This document shows positions 9,255 to 19,060 of a stretch of 64,000 bases of DNA, one piece after another. Positions within the stretch are counted from its first letter, which is position 1; every line of letters begins with the position of its first letter. A program made the position numbers and the translations under genes. Origin of the DNA: Gordonia oryzae. GTDB taxonomy: Bacteria; Actinomycetota; Actinomycetes; Mycobacteriales; Mycobacteriaceae. The notes beneath the pieces are model-generated. The model was not told where the DNA came from, ran no database searches, and saw only the letters and a list, made by a program, of their open reading frames with translations. Location of the stretch: the NCBI RefSeq assembly GCF_003797185.1, contig NZ_RKMH01000003.1:62001-126000 (forward strand), given 5' to 3'.

Positions 9255-9346
9255 CGCCATACGGCACGACGATCTCACGCCATACGGCACGACGATCTCA
9301 CGCCTTACGGCACAGTGATCTCACGCCTTACGGCACAGTGGTCTCA
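9255..9346. repeat. 23-bp tandem array (four units) ending in a start codon
   Basis: Four adjacent 23-bp units span 9255-9277, 9278-9300, 9301-9323 and 9324-9346. The first two are identical (CGCCATACGGCACGACG then ATCTCA). The last two share the form CGCCTTACGGCACAGTG then ATCTCA or GTCTCA. The final A of the fourth unit is the first base of the ATG of the downstream F420-type oxidoreductase gene. The array therefore fills that gene's whole 5' leader and leaves it no Shine-Dalgarno sequence. It could be operator repeats or slippage. Confidence 0.96.
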
Positions 9347-9720
9347 TGCAGCTGCCCGCCACCCTGGCCCGTGTCAACAAACGTCTCACCAACCCGATCC
9401 AGCGCCTGTGGGCACCGCACCTGGCGCCATGGGCAATGGTCGAACACACCGGCCGACACTCCGGCCGTCGCTACGCCACTCCGGTGCTGGCCTGGGCCGA
9501 CGGCGACACCCTCGCCATCGTGCTGGCCTACGGGCGCGACACCGACTGGGCGCGTAACGTCCTCGCCGCCGGCGACTGTGACATCACCCGACGCGGGAAG
9601 CATTTCCATCTGGTGCGGCCCAGGATCATCCCGGCTGATTCCCCCGACGTCGTCCGCGGTGCGCGTCCGTTCGCGTCGGCGTTCATGTGGGTCCTCATCG
9701 GCACCCTGGAGCCGGCATGA
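9346..9720 (+). CDS. Nitroreductase/deazaflavin (F420)-dependent oxidoreductase family protein
   Basis: The 124-residue small beta-barrel protein has the signature VEHTGRHSGRRYATPVLAW and the later GRDTDWARNVLAAGDCDI, typical of the DUF385/Ddn-type family that binds F420 or FMN. Substrates for most members are unknown. No ribosome-binding site precedes the ATG; the 23-bp repeat runs right into it, so translation may be leaderless or repeat-dependent. It overlaps the next gene as ATGA, so the two are probably co-translated. Confidence 0.82.
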   Translation: MQLPATLARVNKRLTNPIQRLWAPHLAPWAMVEHTGRHSGRRYATPVLAWADGDTLAIVLAYGRDTDWARNVLAAGDCDITRRGKHFHLVRPRIIPADSPDVVRGARPFASAFMWVLIGTLEPA

Positions 9721-10559
9721 CCGACGATTTGCTCGACGACTTCTCAGCGGGCGACCACACCTACCTCGGCACGACGCGGCGGGTGTATCGCAAGGGCACC
9801 GGTCCGGCGGTGATCATCATCGCCGAGATCCCGGGCATCTCCCCCGAAGTGGCAGATTTCGCGCGGCGCGTCGCCGGCATCGGTGCGACCGCGGTGATGC
9901 CGTCGGTGTACGGCGTCGACGGCCGGGACCCTTCCCCCAACGCACGCGGAACCCTCAGGGCCGCAACGGAAATGGTCGGGACCATCGCCAAGGCGTGCAT
10001 CTCCCGGGAGTTCTCGGTCCTCGCGACCGGCAGGACCTCGCCCATCGTCGACTGGCTGCGTGCACTCGCCGCCGACGAGCACCGACGCTGCGGCGGCGTC
10101 GGGGTCGGCGCGATCGGGATGTGCTTCACCGGCGGCTTCGCCCTCGGTATGGCCACCGACGAGCGGCTGCTCGCCCCGGTGCTGGCCCAACCGTCGCTGC
10201 CGTTCGCCCTCACGCCGCGCAGGGCTCGCTCGATCGACGTCTCCGACGCCGACCTCGCCACCGTAGCCACCCGCTGCGCGGCCGGGCTACAGGTGATGGG
10301 AGTGCGTTTCGAGGGCGATCGGATGTCCCCACCGTCTCGATTCGAGAGTCTTCGGCGCCTACTCGGCGACGCATTCATCTCCATCGAGTTGCCGGACTCG
10401 GCGGCCAACCCTCATTCGCCGATGCCGATGCCGCACGCGGCACTGACCATCGATCTCGTCGACGAACCCGGAGCGCCGACCCGCGATGCCCTCGATCAGG
10501 TTCTCGACTTCCTCACGCGCCGACTGGAACTCGATCGCGGTCCGAAATCCCCGGGCTGA
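9717..10559 (+). CDS. Dienelactone hydrolase-family alpha/beta hydrolase
   Basis: The 280-residue protein has an early VIIIAEIPGISPEVADFARR segment, where the conserved Glu of dienelactone hydrolases sits, and the nucleophile elbow GAIGMCFTGGFAL with Cys as nucleophile. A histidine near the C-terminus (PMPHAALTID) probably completes the triad. It likely hydrolyses a lactone or thioester; the natural substrate is unknown. It overlaps the preceding F420-type gene by four bases (ATGA), so they form a small operon. Confidence 0.83.
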   Translation: MTDDLLDDFSAGDHTYLGTTRRVYRKGTGPAVIIIAEIPGISPEVADFARRVAGIGATAVMPSVYGVDGRDPSPNARGTLRAATEMVGTIAKACISREFSVLATGRTSPIVDWLRALAADEHRRCGGVGVGAIGMCFTGGFALGMATDERLLAPVLAQPSLPFALTPRRARSIDVSDADLATVATRCAAGLQVMGVRFEGDRMSPPSRFESLRRLLGDAFISIELPDSAANPHSPMPMPHAALTIDLVDEPGAPTRDALDQVLDFLTRRLELDRGPKSPG

Positions 10560-10590
10560 GCGACCCGGCGGAGGCGCCCCAACCCGCGTA

Positions 10591-11160
10591 TCAGTCGCCC
10601 AGCAGCTTCTGACGCAGGGCGAGGTCCTTGTCGAGGACCATCTGCTCAAGGCCGGACTGGAACGCCGACATCCGTGCGCGCAGGGCGTCGTCGGCGGCCC
10701 CGAGAATCCGGACAGCGAGCAGCCCCGCATTGCGGGCACCGCCGATCGACACCGTCGCCACCGGCACACCCGCCGGCATCTGCACGATCGACAGCAACGA
10801 ATCGAGTCCGTCGAGATGACGCAACGGCACCGGTACACCGATCACCGGCAGCGGGGTCGCGGCGGCCACCATGCCCGGCAGATGTGCGGCACCACCAGCG
10901 CCAGCGATGATCACCTCGATGCCGGCGTCGGCGGCACCGGTCGCGTAGTCGAGCATCCGCTGCGGGGTGCGATGCGCCGAGACCACACCCACCTCGAACG
11001 GCACGTCGAACTCGGCGAGCGCTTCGGCCGCGAGTTGCATTGTCGGCCAATCGGAGTCGCTACCCATGATCAGACCGACCCGAGCGCGATGCAGGTCCGC
11101 CCGGGTGTCCTCGGCCCGGGTGTCCTCACCCTGCGGTCCGCTCTCGGTCTGCTCGCTCAT
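10591..11160 (-). CDS. purE: N5-carboxyaminoimidazole ribonucleotide mutase PurE
   Basis: The 189-residue class I PurE has the motifs [24 protein letters not shown] and [13 protein letters not shown], which form the CAIR-binding site. It converts N5-CAIR made by PurK to CAIR in purine synthesis. Its ATG at 11160 overlaps the purK stop as TGATG, so the two are coupled. The first about 25 residues are a non-conserved acidic leader. Confidence 0.95.
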   Translation of the reverse strand: MSEQTESGPQGEDTRAEDTRADLHRARVGLIMGSDSDWPTMQLAAEALAEFDVPFEVGVVSAHRTPQRMLDYATGAADAGIEVIIAGAGGAAHLPGMVAAATPLPVIGVPVPLRHLDGLDSLLSIVQMPAGVPVATVSIGGARNAGLLAVRILGAADDALRARMSAFQSGLEQMVLDKDLALRQKLLGD

Positions 11161-12458
11161 CAGTGCCCTTCCCATCCGTCGGTCCACGACGCGTACGACA
11201 TCCAGTGCGCCGCCCGCTCGGCACGCTCCCGAACTGTCGCCAGGTCGTCATCGCGTGCCCCGACGATATTCACATGCCCGATCTTGCGATCCGGCCGCTC
11301 CCGCTTGCCGTAGAGATGCACCTTCGCGTCGGGCATCCGCGCCATCAAGTGATGAAGCCGTTCGTCCATCGACATCGACGGAGCATCCGGCGCGCCGAGA
11401 ATGTTGGCCATGACGGTCAACGGCGCGCGTGGGGAGGTGTCGCCGAGCGGATAGTCGCACACCGCGCGCAGATGCTGCTCGAACTGCGAGGTGACCGCCC
11501 CGTCCATGGTCCAGTGGCCGCTGTTGTGCGGGCGCATCGCGAGTTCGTTGACCAGCAGCGTGCCCTCGGTGGTCTCGAACAACTCCATCGCCATCACCCC
11601 GACCACCCCGAGTTCACGGGCCAGCCCCAGCGCCATCTCCTGTGCCGCCGTGGCGAGGTCGGGGTCGAGATCGGGTGCGGGTGCCAGCACCACCGCGCAC
11701 TGCCCCTTTCGCTGGATGGTCTCCACCACCGGCCACGCACCACCCTGGCCGAACGGTGATCGGGCGACCATCGCCGACAACTCGCGACGCATCGCCACCT
11801 TCTGCTCGGCGATCAGATCCACACCGGCATCGAACTGCTCGTCGAAAACCGCCAGCGCGGCGTCGCGGTCATCGAGAATCCACACCCCGCGACCGTCGTA
11901 CCCACCACGGATTGCCTTGAGCACGATCGACCAGTCGTACCGGTGACCGAAGTCGATGAGACGGCCGCGTGCCAACCCGACATCGCCGGTCAGATCCGCG
12001 AAGTCGGGTACCGGCAAACCCAGCTCCGAGAGCCGGACGCGCATCGCCTGCTTGTCCTGCGCGAAATGCAACGCCTTCGACGGCGGCAGCACCGAGACCC
12101 CGTCGGCCTCCAATGCCTGCAGATGTGCCAGCGGGACACCCTCGTGGTCGAAGGTCAACGCCACCGCACCCGCGGCGGCGCGACGCAGATCATCGAGGTC
12201 GTCGTGCGATCCCAGCACCACGTCGGCACTGACCTGCGCGGCCGGATCGTCGGGACCGGCCGCCAGGACACGGAGGCACTGACCGAGCGCGATGGCCGCC
12301 TGATGGGTCATGCGGGCCAGCTGTCCACCGCCGATCATGGTGATCGTCGGCATACCGCCGAAGGTTCCGCCGGCACGCGCGGAATCAGGAGCGGGAGGTG
12401 TCGTCGGCGCGCCGGGATCGCCGGCAGCGCCACCGTCGGATGAGCTCACGCGGTCCAT
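11160..12458 (-). CDS. purK: N5-carboxyaminoimidazole ribonucleotide synthase PurK
   Basis: This ATP-grasp enzyme of about 432 residues makes N5-CAIR from AIR, ATP and bicarbonate. Motifs include [13 protein letters not shown] at the N-terminal fold, the [18 protein letters not shown]-binding segment and the [17 protein letters not shown] block with metal-binding residues. I placed the start at the ATG at 12458; an upstream ATG in the same frame at 12506 is possible but gives a poorly conserved leader, as do the first about 35 residues here. It precedes purE and is divergent from gtrA. Confidence 0.93.
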   Translation of the reverse strand: MDRVSSSDGGAAGDPGAPTTPPAPDSARAGGTFGGMPTITMIGGGQLARMTHQAAIALGQCLRVLAAGPDDPAAQVSADVVLGSHDDLDDLRRAAAGAVALTFDHEGVPLAHLQALEADGVSVLPPSKALHFAQDKQAMRVRLSELGLPVPDFADLTGDVGLARGRLIDFGHRYDWSIVLKAIRGGYDGRGVWILDDRDAALAVFDEQFDAGVDLIAEQKVAMRRELSAMVARSPFGQGGAWPVVETIQRKGQCAVVLAPAPDLDPDLATAAQEMALGLARELGVVGVMAMELFETTEGTLLVNELAMRPHNSGHWTMDGAVTSQFEQHLRAVCDYPLGDTSPRAPLTVMANILGAPDAPSMSMDERLHHLMARMPDAKVHLYGKRERPDRKIGHVNIVGARDDDLATVRERAERAAHWMSYASWTDGWEGH

Positions 12459-12540
12459 CGTGGCACGCCCACCATGGCCGATGCATGACCGACCGGCAGA
12501 AGTCACCGGCCGCCCCGAGTCTTACACTCGACACTTGACT

Positions 12541-13096
12541 GTGCCGTTTATCGACGACATGGTGGCCCACCTGCCCGGGCCGTCCGGCACCAGGTCATGC
12601 GACACCACGAACTCATCAAGTTCGCGCTCGTCGGTGGCACCACCTTCGTCTTCGATGCGGCCATCTTCTACACCCTGACGCTCAGCGTCCTCGAAACCAA
12701 GCACGTCATCGCCGGGATCATCTCCGGGGTACTCGCCACCCTCCTCAGCGATATCCTCAACCGGCAATGGGCGTTCAAGAATCGCGGCTGGCGTGAGCGC
12801 GCACACGAGGCCTTCCTGTTCTATGTCATCAGCGGCATCGGCGTCGTCCTGCGGGCCGCGCCACTGTGGGGGGCCAACAACCTGTTCGACATCCGGGCCA
12901 ATCTGTCGACCACCGACCTCCTCGTCGTCGACGTCGTACTCGGCTTGCTCATCGGCAACGTGCTGTAGATGGCTTTTCGCTTCTGGGCACTGCGACGATT
13001 CACCTTCCCCGAGAACTCCGCGGCAACGACCCCGGATCCACCGACCTGCATCCGAGTGCCGAGGAACTCAACGATGAGGAACTCGGTCATGCCTGA
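12541..13096 (+). pseudogene. GtrA-family membrane protein gene, broken
   Basis: An open piece (12597-12968) encodes 123 residues of a GtrA-family four-helix membrane protein (HHELIKFALVGGTTFVFD, then LSDILNRQWAFKNRG), the Rv3277 position. The gene looks damaged at three places. Upstream, a GTG-started stretch in another frame (VPFIDDMVAHLPGPSGT) reads like the missing N-terminus. At 12966-12968 a TAG interrupts NVL-(stop)-MAFRFWALRRFTFPE, where I recall homologs having Gln, so CAG to TAG is likely. After FTFPE the protein-like continuation (STDLHPSAEELNDEELGHA) is in a third frame, ending at 13096. GtrA proteins help move polyprenyl-linked sugars. Sequencing error is the alternative to real decay. 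Confidence 0.72.
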
Positions 13097-14408
13097 GGTG
13101 ACCGCCTGATCCGTCGGCGTCCTCCGACCCCGGCGCCGCCGAGGGCACCACGATCGAGAACACCGGCGGCCGACGATGTGCGAGTTCGAGGCGTCCGCCG
13201 TCGGCCTCGACCAATGCCCGTGCCAGCGACAGCCCTACCCCCGTTCCGGCCCGGCTGATGCCGCTACCGGCGGAGAATCCGCGTCGGAAGATCGATTGGG
13301 CGATGTCGTCGGCAACACCCTCACCCTCGTCGGCGACGGTGATGCGCACCATGTCGCCGGCGAGCTCCCCGACGTGGATCCGGCATTGCCCGGCACCGTG
13401 CTGCAGGGCGTTGTCGACCAGGACGCTGACCGCCTCGCGCAGCCGTCCGGGCTGCGCGCTCAACGCGCAGACCGGCCCGCTGAAGGCGACGGTCACCTCG
13501 CGGCCTAGGGCGACGAAGGCGTTCTCGAAGTCGCCGACGAGCCGCGTCAGCAACTCGGCGACATCGATCGACTGCATCGGGGCCGGGTCGTCACGGGATG
13601 CCGCAACCATCTCGTCGAGCTCACCGGAGAGCCGCTCGACCTGATCGAGAGCGGCCTCGGCTTCCCCGACGACCGCCGGATCGTCGTGCAACGACAGCTC
13701 ATCGAGACGCAATTGGATCGCGGTAAGCCGGCTGCGCAGTTGATGTGACACGTCCCCGACGATCTCGCCCTCGCGTTCGAGACGCAACGCGATCTCGGTG
13801 TTCGCGTCGCCGAGTGCGCGCGAGACCCGGTCGAGTTCGACGATCCCGTACGTCCGCCATTCCGAACGAAAGTCGCCCCGCGCCATCGCCGTGGCCCGAT
13901 GGGCGAGGTCGATGACCGGGTCGGCAATACGTCCCGCGGTGACCGCCGCGACCACGGTGCCCGCGACCAGCGACGAAGCCACCACGATCGTGACGATGCC
14001 GACGGCGGCGAGCTGATCACCGCGGACGTCGTTGCGGGAGATCTCCAGGATCAGCGATCCGGCATCACCGAGGCCGATGGAGTCCGAGATCGTCGCACCG
14101 TCGATCTCGGCACCCACGGCACGCCTGGCCGAGTGCCCGTCGGGAGCCACATAGGTCAGGATCAGCCGGCCCTGATCGGGGATCAGCGACCGCAGCGGCG
14201 GCGAATCCAGCAGTGCGGGATCGAGTGTCGCGTCGCGCCCGTCATCGGTCCGGATGAGCTGATCCGAGATCGACTTGAGCCGGCTGTCGAGGGTTTGGTG
14301 GGCGCTGTCGGCGACCCACCACCATGCGATCACAGACAGCGGAATGCCCAGGGCGGCACCGACCGCCAACAACATGGCGATCATCGTGTACAGGATGCGA
14401 CGGCGCAT
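13068..14408 (-). CDS. Two-component sensor histidine kinase
   Basis: The 446-residue kinase has an N-terminal membrane helix, an extracytoplasmic segment of about 110 residues, a second helix (LAAVGIVTIVVASSLVAGTV), a HAMP region, then the phosphoacceptor block DVSHQLRSRLTAIQ with His222. The ATPase domain has N (VLVDNALQHGAG), G1 (ADEGEGVAD) and G2 (GTGVGLSLARAL) boxes. It starts 14 bases after the stop of its response regulator. The signal is not apparent from the sequence. Its 3' end overlaps the decayed tail of gtrA on the other strand. Confidence 0.92.
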   Translation of the reverse strand: MRRRILYTMIAMLLAVGAALGIPLSVIAWWWVADSAHQTLDSRLKSISDQLIRTDDGRDATLDPALLDSPPLRSLIPDQGRLILTYVAPDGHSARRAVGAEIDGATISDSIGLGDAGSLILEISRNDVRGDQLAAVGIVTIVVASSLVAGTVVAAVTAGRIADPVIDLAHRATAMARGDFRSEWRTYGIVELDRVSRALGDANTEIALRLEREGEIVGDVSHQLRSRLTAIQLRLDELSLHDDPAVVGEAEAALDQVERLSGELDEMVAASRDDPAPMQSIDVAELLTRLVGDFENAFVALGREVTVAFSGPVCALSAQPGRLREAVSVLVDNALQHGAGQCRIHVGELAGDMVRITVADEGEGVADDIAQSIFRRGFSAGSGISRAGTGVGLSLARALVEADGGRLELAHRRPPVFSIVVPSAAPGSEDADGSGGHLRHDRVPHR

Positions 14409-14422
14409 GAAAAGGTCGCCGG

Positions 14423-15100
14423 TTACGGATCGAAACGGAAACCGACACCACGCACGGTGACGATGTGGCGCGGGCGGTCGTGCCGGTCATCGCCGATCTT
14501 GCGACGTAACCAGGAGATGTGCATGTCGAGGGTTTTCGACGACCGCAGATCCGCCGAACCCCATACCTCGGTGAGGATCTCGTCGCGGCCGACGACCTCA
14601 CCGGCCCGCTCCATCAGAAATCGCAACAGGTCGAACTCGCGGTTCGCCAACACCAGGTCGGTACCGCCGAGGGTCGCCCGACGCGCCCGGGCATCCAAAC
14701 GGAGGTCGCCACCCTCGAGGACGACGTCATCGGGAGTCTGGCTGCGGCGCAGCAGTGCGCGCACCCTCGCGAGCAACTCGGCGAGCCGGAAGGGTTTGCC
14801 GACGTAGTCGTCGGCACCGGCGTCGAGCCCCACCACAAAGTCCACCTCGTCGGTCCGGGCGGTCAACATCAGTACGGCGAGTTCAGGCTGTTCGACCCGT
14901 ACCCTCCGGCACACCTCGAGTCCGTCGATCTCGGGCAGACCGAGATCGAGGATCAGTAGTTCGAACCGCCCGTCGGCGACCCGTTCGAGGGCCTGCGTTC
15001 CGGTGCCCACCACCTCGCAGCCGTATCCCTCGCGCGCCAGTGCCCGGGCCAACGGTTCGGCGATGGCCGCATCATCCTCGGCCAACAACACACCGGTCAT
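14423..15100 (-). CDS. OmpR-family response regulator
   Basis: The 225-residue regulator has an N-terminal receiver domain with the acidic pocket AEDD, phosphoacceptor Asp52 (LLILDLGLPE), Thr in LMLTAR and Lys in YVGKPF. It also has a C-terminal winged-helix DNA-binding domain (SKTLDMHISWLRRKIGDD, then IVTVRGVGFRF). The start at 15100 overlaps the upstream PH-domain gene by four bases (ATGA). It is the cognate regulator of the kinase just downstream. Confidence 0.94.
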   Translation of the reverse strand: MTGVLLAEDDAAIAEPLARALAREGYGCEVVGTGTQALERVADGRFELLILDLGLPEIDGLEVCRRVRVEQPELAVLMLTARTDEVDFVVGLDAGADDYVGKPFRLAELLARVRALLRRSQTPDDVVLEGGDLRLDARARRATLGGTDLVLANREFDLLRFLMERAGEVVGRDEILTEVWGSADLRSSKTLDMHISWLRRKIGDDRHDRPRHIVTVRGVGFRFDP

Positions 15101-15708
15101 CGCCGTCGCCCCCATCTGCCGCGTCCGTTCTCGTTGCCGTGGGCCGCGCCTGCATCGGCAGCGCCCAACGGATCGTCGTGATCGAAGCGCTGGTCGTCGG
15201 GATCCGGATCGTCGGTCACCTCGAGCACCTCGTGGTAAAGCAGCGCGTGCACCCGCTCGACCTGGGGAATGTCGTCGAAGGCCAGTGGCTCGTCGGAGGC
15301 CGATTCGATGAGAAGCGTCCCGGTACGCAGCAACCGGTCGATCGGCCCGTGCCGGAACTCGACGGTGTTGATCCGTCGGATCGGGATGTCAATCCCCGAT
15401 CGTGTAAGGATGCCGTGCCGGAAGATCACCCGGCGGTCGGTCAGCACGAAATGCGTGGTCTTCCAGGAGATCAAGGGCCGCAGGAAGAACCAGATCGTCG
15501 CGGCCGCCCACAGCACCGCTACCGCGACGTAGGCGATCAGGGCACCGATCCCGGTCAACGACGACGCACTCGCCAGCCCGGCGAGCAGGCCGGCTATCGC
15601 GGTCGCGAGAACGAACAACAGGAACGGGCCGAGCAGACACTTCCAGTGCGGATGTCGGTGCAGGACGATCCGCTCACCAGGTGCGAGGTTCTCCCGCGGA
15701 TATGCCAT
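15097..15708 (-). CDS. Bacterial PH-domain (DUF304) membrane protein
   Basis: The protein of about 203 residues has two adjacent membrane helices (about residues 28-80), then a bacterial PH-like domain (TTHFVLTDRRVIFRHGIL, then IDIPIRRINTVEF), and a hydrophilic Asp/Gly/Arg-rich tail. It resembles Rv3278c. The role is unknown; such proteins may be membrane scaffolds. The ATG at 15708 was preferred over one at 15720. Its stop overlaps the response regulator start as ATGA, so it is co-translated with a two-component system and may sense or modulate it. Confidence 0.85.
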   Translation of the reverse strand: MAYPRENLAPGERIVLHRHPHWKCLLGPFLLFVLATAIAGLLAGLASASSLTGIGALIAYVAVAVLWAAATIWFFLRPLISWKTTHFVLTDRRVIFRHGILTRSGIDIPIRRINTVEFRHGPIDRLLRTGTLLIESASDEPLAFDDIPQVERVHALLYHEVLEVTDDPDPDDQRFDHDDPLGAADAGAAHGNENGRGRWGRRR

Positions 15709-15827
15709 GGCAGCAAGCATAGGCCGAGCGGCTGATATCCCGGCCCGCTCGCCTCGGTCACACTCCGGCCCCGTCCGATCTCGGTAGAATGACGCGGACC
15801 ACAGCGACGAGAGGCTCAGGAGCTGTC

Positions 15828-16454
15828 ATGACCTATCGCGATCCCCGGGATCCCCGCACCGCGAAGTACGAGCCCGGATACGCGCCGGAGTCGCGTGCCT
15901 ATAGCCAACAGGATCCGACGTATTACCAGGACCCGGGCCATGCCGGGCAGGGCTACCAGCACACCGGATACCAGGACCCCGGCTACCTGCACCAGCCCCC
16001 GGTCCGGGCCGCGCGACCACGCCGGGCCATCGGCCCCGACATCAACGTGGGGATGTTCGTCGGCGGCATCGTGATGACCGGCGTCGTCACCGGACTGGCC
16101 GCCTGGCTGGTTGCCTGGATCATTCGGGCGATCGTCGAGCGGGTGAATGCCGCGGGGAAGTTCGGGGTGTGGAATCCGGTGGCGCAGGACGAGTTTTGGT
16201 TCGCGATCGTCGGCTTCCTCACGGCTCTGGCCGCCGGCGCCCTGTGGTACGTGCTCCAGGTCATCACTCCGTCGCCAAACCAGTTCTTCCGGTGGGTGGT
16301 GGGCCTGCTGATCGCCGCCGCGGTGATCATTCCGCTCGTGCTCTCTGCACAGTTCTCGGTGGGCTTGGGAACCGCGGTGATGCACCTGGTAATCGGGTTG
16401 CCGATCTTCTCACTCGTTCCGGCGATGGGCCACAAATCCCGTAGTACCCGCTGA
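15828..16454 (+). CDS. Small membrane protein with Tyr/Gln/Pro-rich leader (DUF6069-like)
   Basis: The 208-residue protein has a hydrophilic N-terminus with YQDPGY-type repeats (about residues 20-60) and then four membrane helices (about 75-200, for example IVMTGVVTGLAAWLVAWII). A clear AGGAG lies seven bases upstream of the ATG at 15828, which decides the start. It resembles conserved actinobacterial membrane proteins of DUF6069 type; the function is unknown. It converges with birA, leaving a 28-base gap. Confidence 0.78.
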   Translation: MTYRDPRDPRTAKYEPGYAPESRAYSQQDPTYYQDPGHAGQGYQHTGYQDPGYLHQPPVRAARPRRAIGPDINVGMFVGGIVMTGVVTGLAAWLVAWIIRAIVERVNAAGKFGVWNPVAQDEFWFAIVGFLTALAAGALWYVLQVITPSPNQFFRWVVGLLIAAAVIIPLVLSAQFSVGLGTAVMHLVIGLPIFSLVPAMGHKSRSTR

Positions 16455-16482
16455 GGTGTACTCACGCGTGCGGCGCGCACCC

Positions 16483-17304
16483 TCAGTCAGTGACGGGACG
16501 GAGGTGCACCACATCGCCCGCCGCCGCGGTGAAGCGCTCTCCCCCGTCGCGTTCGATCACGATGCGCCCGTTGACGTCGACATCGACGGCCTGCCCGACG
16601 ATCTCGGTATCGCCGGGTAGCAGAAGCCGCACCCGACGACCGAGGGTGTCGCAGCGCTGCCGGTAGGTCTCGGCGATCGCATCGAGCCGGTCGGGCCATC
16701 CCTGCTCGTCCAACGCGCGCAGATACTCGATGGCCAGACCGGCCAAGTCGTCGACGCCGAGTTCGGCCCCGGTCGCGATCCGCAGGCTGGTCGCCGTCGG
16801 CACGGGCAGGTCATCGGAGGTCAGGTTGGTGTTGAGTCCGGTGCCCACAACCACGACGCCACCGTCGGTGGAGGGCACATACTCGGCAAGGATGCCCGCG
16901 ATCTTGCGATCGCCGATCAGTACGTCATTGGGCCACTTGAGCACCGGCCGCTGACCGCTATGCCGTTCGATCGCGGCTGCGGTCGCAATCCCGGTCGCCA
17001 GCGACAGCCAGCCCAACTCTTCGGTGTGCCCGCTTACCGATACCACCGCCGAGATCGCGAGCTGAGCACCCGCAGGCGCCGCCCAGGTCCGCGCCCGACG
17101 CCCGCGCCCGGCGGTCTGATCGGTCGTGATGCGCACCGTGCCCACGAGATCGGATTCGTCGGCGCGCGCGGCGAGGTCGGCATTGGTCGAACCGGTCGAA
17201 TCAACCACCTCGACGCGTCGCCAGATGGTGTCGGCGAGATCGGGGGTCCGGGCGTCGATGGCCGCCTGCAGACCGTGCACGGGAGACGTCGCTGGAGTGT
17301 TCAT
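16483..17304 (-). CDS. birA: Biotin-[acetyl-CoA-carboxylase] ligase BirA
   Basis: The 273-residue ligase has the biotinyl-AMP motif TAGRGRRARTWAAP, the central KWPNDVLIGDRKIAGILAE block and a small C-terminal SH3-like domain. No N-terminal helix-turn-helix is present, so it is a ligase without repressor function. It biotinylates AccA3 and pyruvate carboxylase, both encoded in this window. The start at 17304 matches the mycobacterial length (266). It is divergent from accD5. Confidence 0.93.
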   Translation of the reverse strand: MNTPATSPVHGLQAAIDARTPDLADTIWRRVEVVDSTGSTNADLAARADESDLVGTVRITTDQTAGRGRRARTWAAPAGAQLAISAVVSVSGHTEELGWLSLATGIATAAAIERHSGQRPVLKWPNDVLIGDRKIAGILAEYVPSTDGGVVVVGTGLNTNLTSDDLPVPTATSLRIATGAELGVDDLAGLAIEYLRALDEQGWPDRLDAIAETYRQRCDTLGRRVRLLLPGDTEIVGQAVDVDVNGRIVIERDGGERFTAAAGDVVHLRPVTD

Positions 17305-17431
17305 GACCACCGAGCCTACGACTGAGACCCACATCACCGCAGGTGGCCGACCGATCGCTCGGAAACATGAGGAACCGCTCAGATTGGGGCGGTTGACGGG
17401 GCGCGCCACGATCTGACTAGCATCGACGTTC

Positions 17432-19060
17432 ATGACCACTGCTTCGTCCGATTCCGGCGCCGCGCCAGACATTCACACGACGGCCGGAAAGCTCGCCGAT
17501 CTGCGTCAGCGACTCGCCGAGACCCAGCATCCGGTCGGCGAGGCGGCGGTCGAGAAGATTCACTCGCGGGGCAAGCTCACCGCCCGCGAGCGCATCACCC
17601 ATCTGCTCGACGACGGCTCGTTCGTCGAACTCGACGCACTCGCCCGCCACCGCAGCACCAACTTCGGGCTCGCCGAACGCCGACCACTCGGCGACGGCGT
17701 GGTCACCGGTTACGGCACCATCGACGGCCGCGAGGTCTGCGTGTTCTCCCAGGACGTCACCGTCTTCGGCGGGAGCCTCGGCGAGGTCTACGGCGAGAAG
17801 ATCGTCAAGGTCATGGATCTCGCGATCAAGACCGGTCGTCCCTTGATCGGCATCAACGAGGGCGCGGGCGCCCGCATCCAGGAGGGGGTGGTCTCGCTCG
17901 GTCTCTACGGCGAGATCTTCCACCGCAACGTGCGCGCCTCGGGCGTCATCCCGCAGATCTCACTGATCATGGGCGCCGCGGCAGGCGGCCACGTGTACTC
18001 CCCGGCGCTGACCGACTTCGTGGTGATGGTCGACCAGACCAGCCAGATGTTCGTCACCGGTCCCGACGTCATCAAGACCGTCACCGGCGAGGACGTCACC
18101 ATGGAGGACCTCGGCGGCGCGAACACCCACATGACGAAATCCGGTGTGGCACACTACGTCGCTTCCGACGAGGAGGACGCACTCGATTACGTCAAGGAGT
18201 TGCTGGGCTACCTGCCGAGCAACAACCGGGCCGACGCACCACGAATGCCGGTCGCCGCGCCGACCGCCGGATCCATCGAGGACACCCTCACCGACGAGGA
18301 CCTCGAGCTCGACACACTGATCCCGGATTCGCCTAATCAGCCCTACGACATGCACGAGGTGATCCGCCGCATCCTCGACGACGACGAGTTCCTCGAGGTC
18401 CAGGCCGAGCGCGCGACGAACATCATCATCGGTTTCGGACGCGTCGACGGACGCAGTGTCGGCATCGTGGCCAATCAGCCGACCCAATTCGCCGGGTGCC
18501 TCGACATCAATGCCTCGGAGAAGGCCGCTCGCTTTGTGCGGACCTGCGACGCCTTCAACATCCCGATCGTCACCCTCGTCGACGTTCCGGGCTTCCTGCC
18601 CGGCACCGATCAGGAATACAACGGCATCATCCGCCGCGGCGCCAAACTGCTCTACGCCTACGGAGAGGCCACCGTCGGCAAGATCACGATCATCACCCGC
18701 AAGGCCTATGGCGGCGCCTACGACGTGATGGGGTCCAAGCACATGGGTGCCGACGTCAATCTGGCCTGGCCCACCGCGCAGATCGCCGTGATGGGCGCCT
18801 CCGGCGCCGTCGGCTTTGTCTATCGCAGCCGCCTCAAGGAGGCCGAGGCCGGCGGCGACGACGTCGACGCGTTGCGCCTCGAACTCCAGCAGGAGTACGA
18901 GGACACCCTGGTGAACCCGTATGTCGCGGCCGAGCGCGGCTACGTCGACGCCGTCATCCCGCCGAGCCACACCCGCGGTCAGATCGCCACCGCCCTGCGC
19001 CTGCTCGAGCGCAAGATGGTCACCCTGCCGCCCAAGAAGCACGGGAACATCCCGCTGTGA
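17432..19060 (+). CDS. accD5: Acyl-CoA carboxylase beta (carboxyltransferase) subunit AccD5
   Basis: The 542-residue carboxyltransferase has the two crotonase-like halves. Conserved parts are [14 protein letters not shown] near the N-terminus, [14 protein letters not shown] with the first oxyanion hole, and the C-terminal [12 protein letters not shown] and [10 protein letters not shown] blocks with the second. It transfers carboxyl from carboxybiotin on AccA3 to propionyl-CoA (and acetyl-CoA), giving methylmalonyl-CoA for branched lipids. It overlaps accE5 as GTGA, and accA3 lies further downstream as in M. tuberculosis. Confidence 0.95.
   Translation: MTTASSDSGAAPDIHTTAGKLADLRQRLAETQHPVGEAAVEKIHSRGKLTARERITHLLDDGSFVELDALARHRSTNFGLAERRPLGDGVVTGYGTIDGREVCVFSQDVTVFGGSLGEVYGEKIVKVMDLAIKTGRPLIGINEGAGARIQEGVVSLGLYGEIFHRNVRASGVIPQISLIMGAAAGGHVYSPALTDFVVMVDQTSQMFVTGPDVIKTVTGEDVTMEDLGGANTHMTKSGVAHYVASDEEDALDYVKELLGYLPSNNRADAPRMPVAAPTAGSIEDTLTDEDLELDTLIPDSPNQPYDMHEVIRRILDDDEFLEVQAERATNIIIGFGRVDGRSVGIVANQPTQFAGCLDINASEKAARFVRTCDAFNIPIVTLVDVPGFLPGTDQEYNGIIRRGAKLLYAYGEATVGKITIITRKAYGGAYDVMGSKHMGADVNLAWPTAQIAVMGASGAVGFVYRSRLKEAEAGGDDVDALRLELQQEYEDTLVNPYVAAERGYVDAVIPPSHTRGQIATALRLLERKMVTLPPKKHGNIPL

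Noticed and set aside
17960-19042. Minus-strand open frame of 360 codons
   Set aside because: It is antisense to accD5; the composition (Gly/Val/Asp/Leu-rich) is that of a GC-rich shadow.
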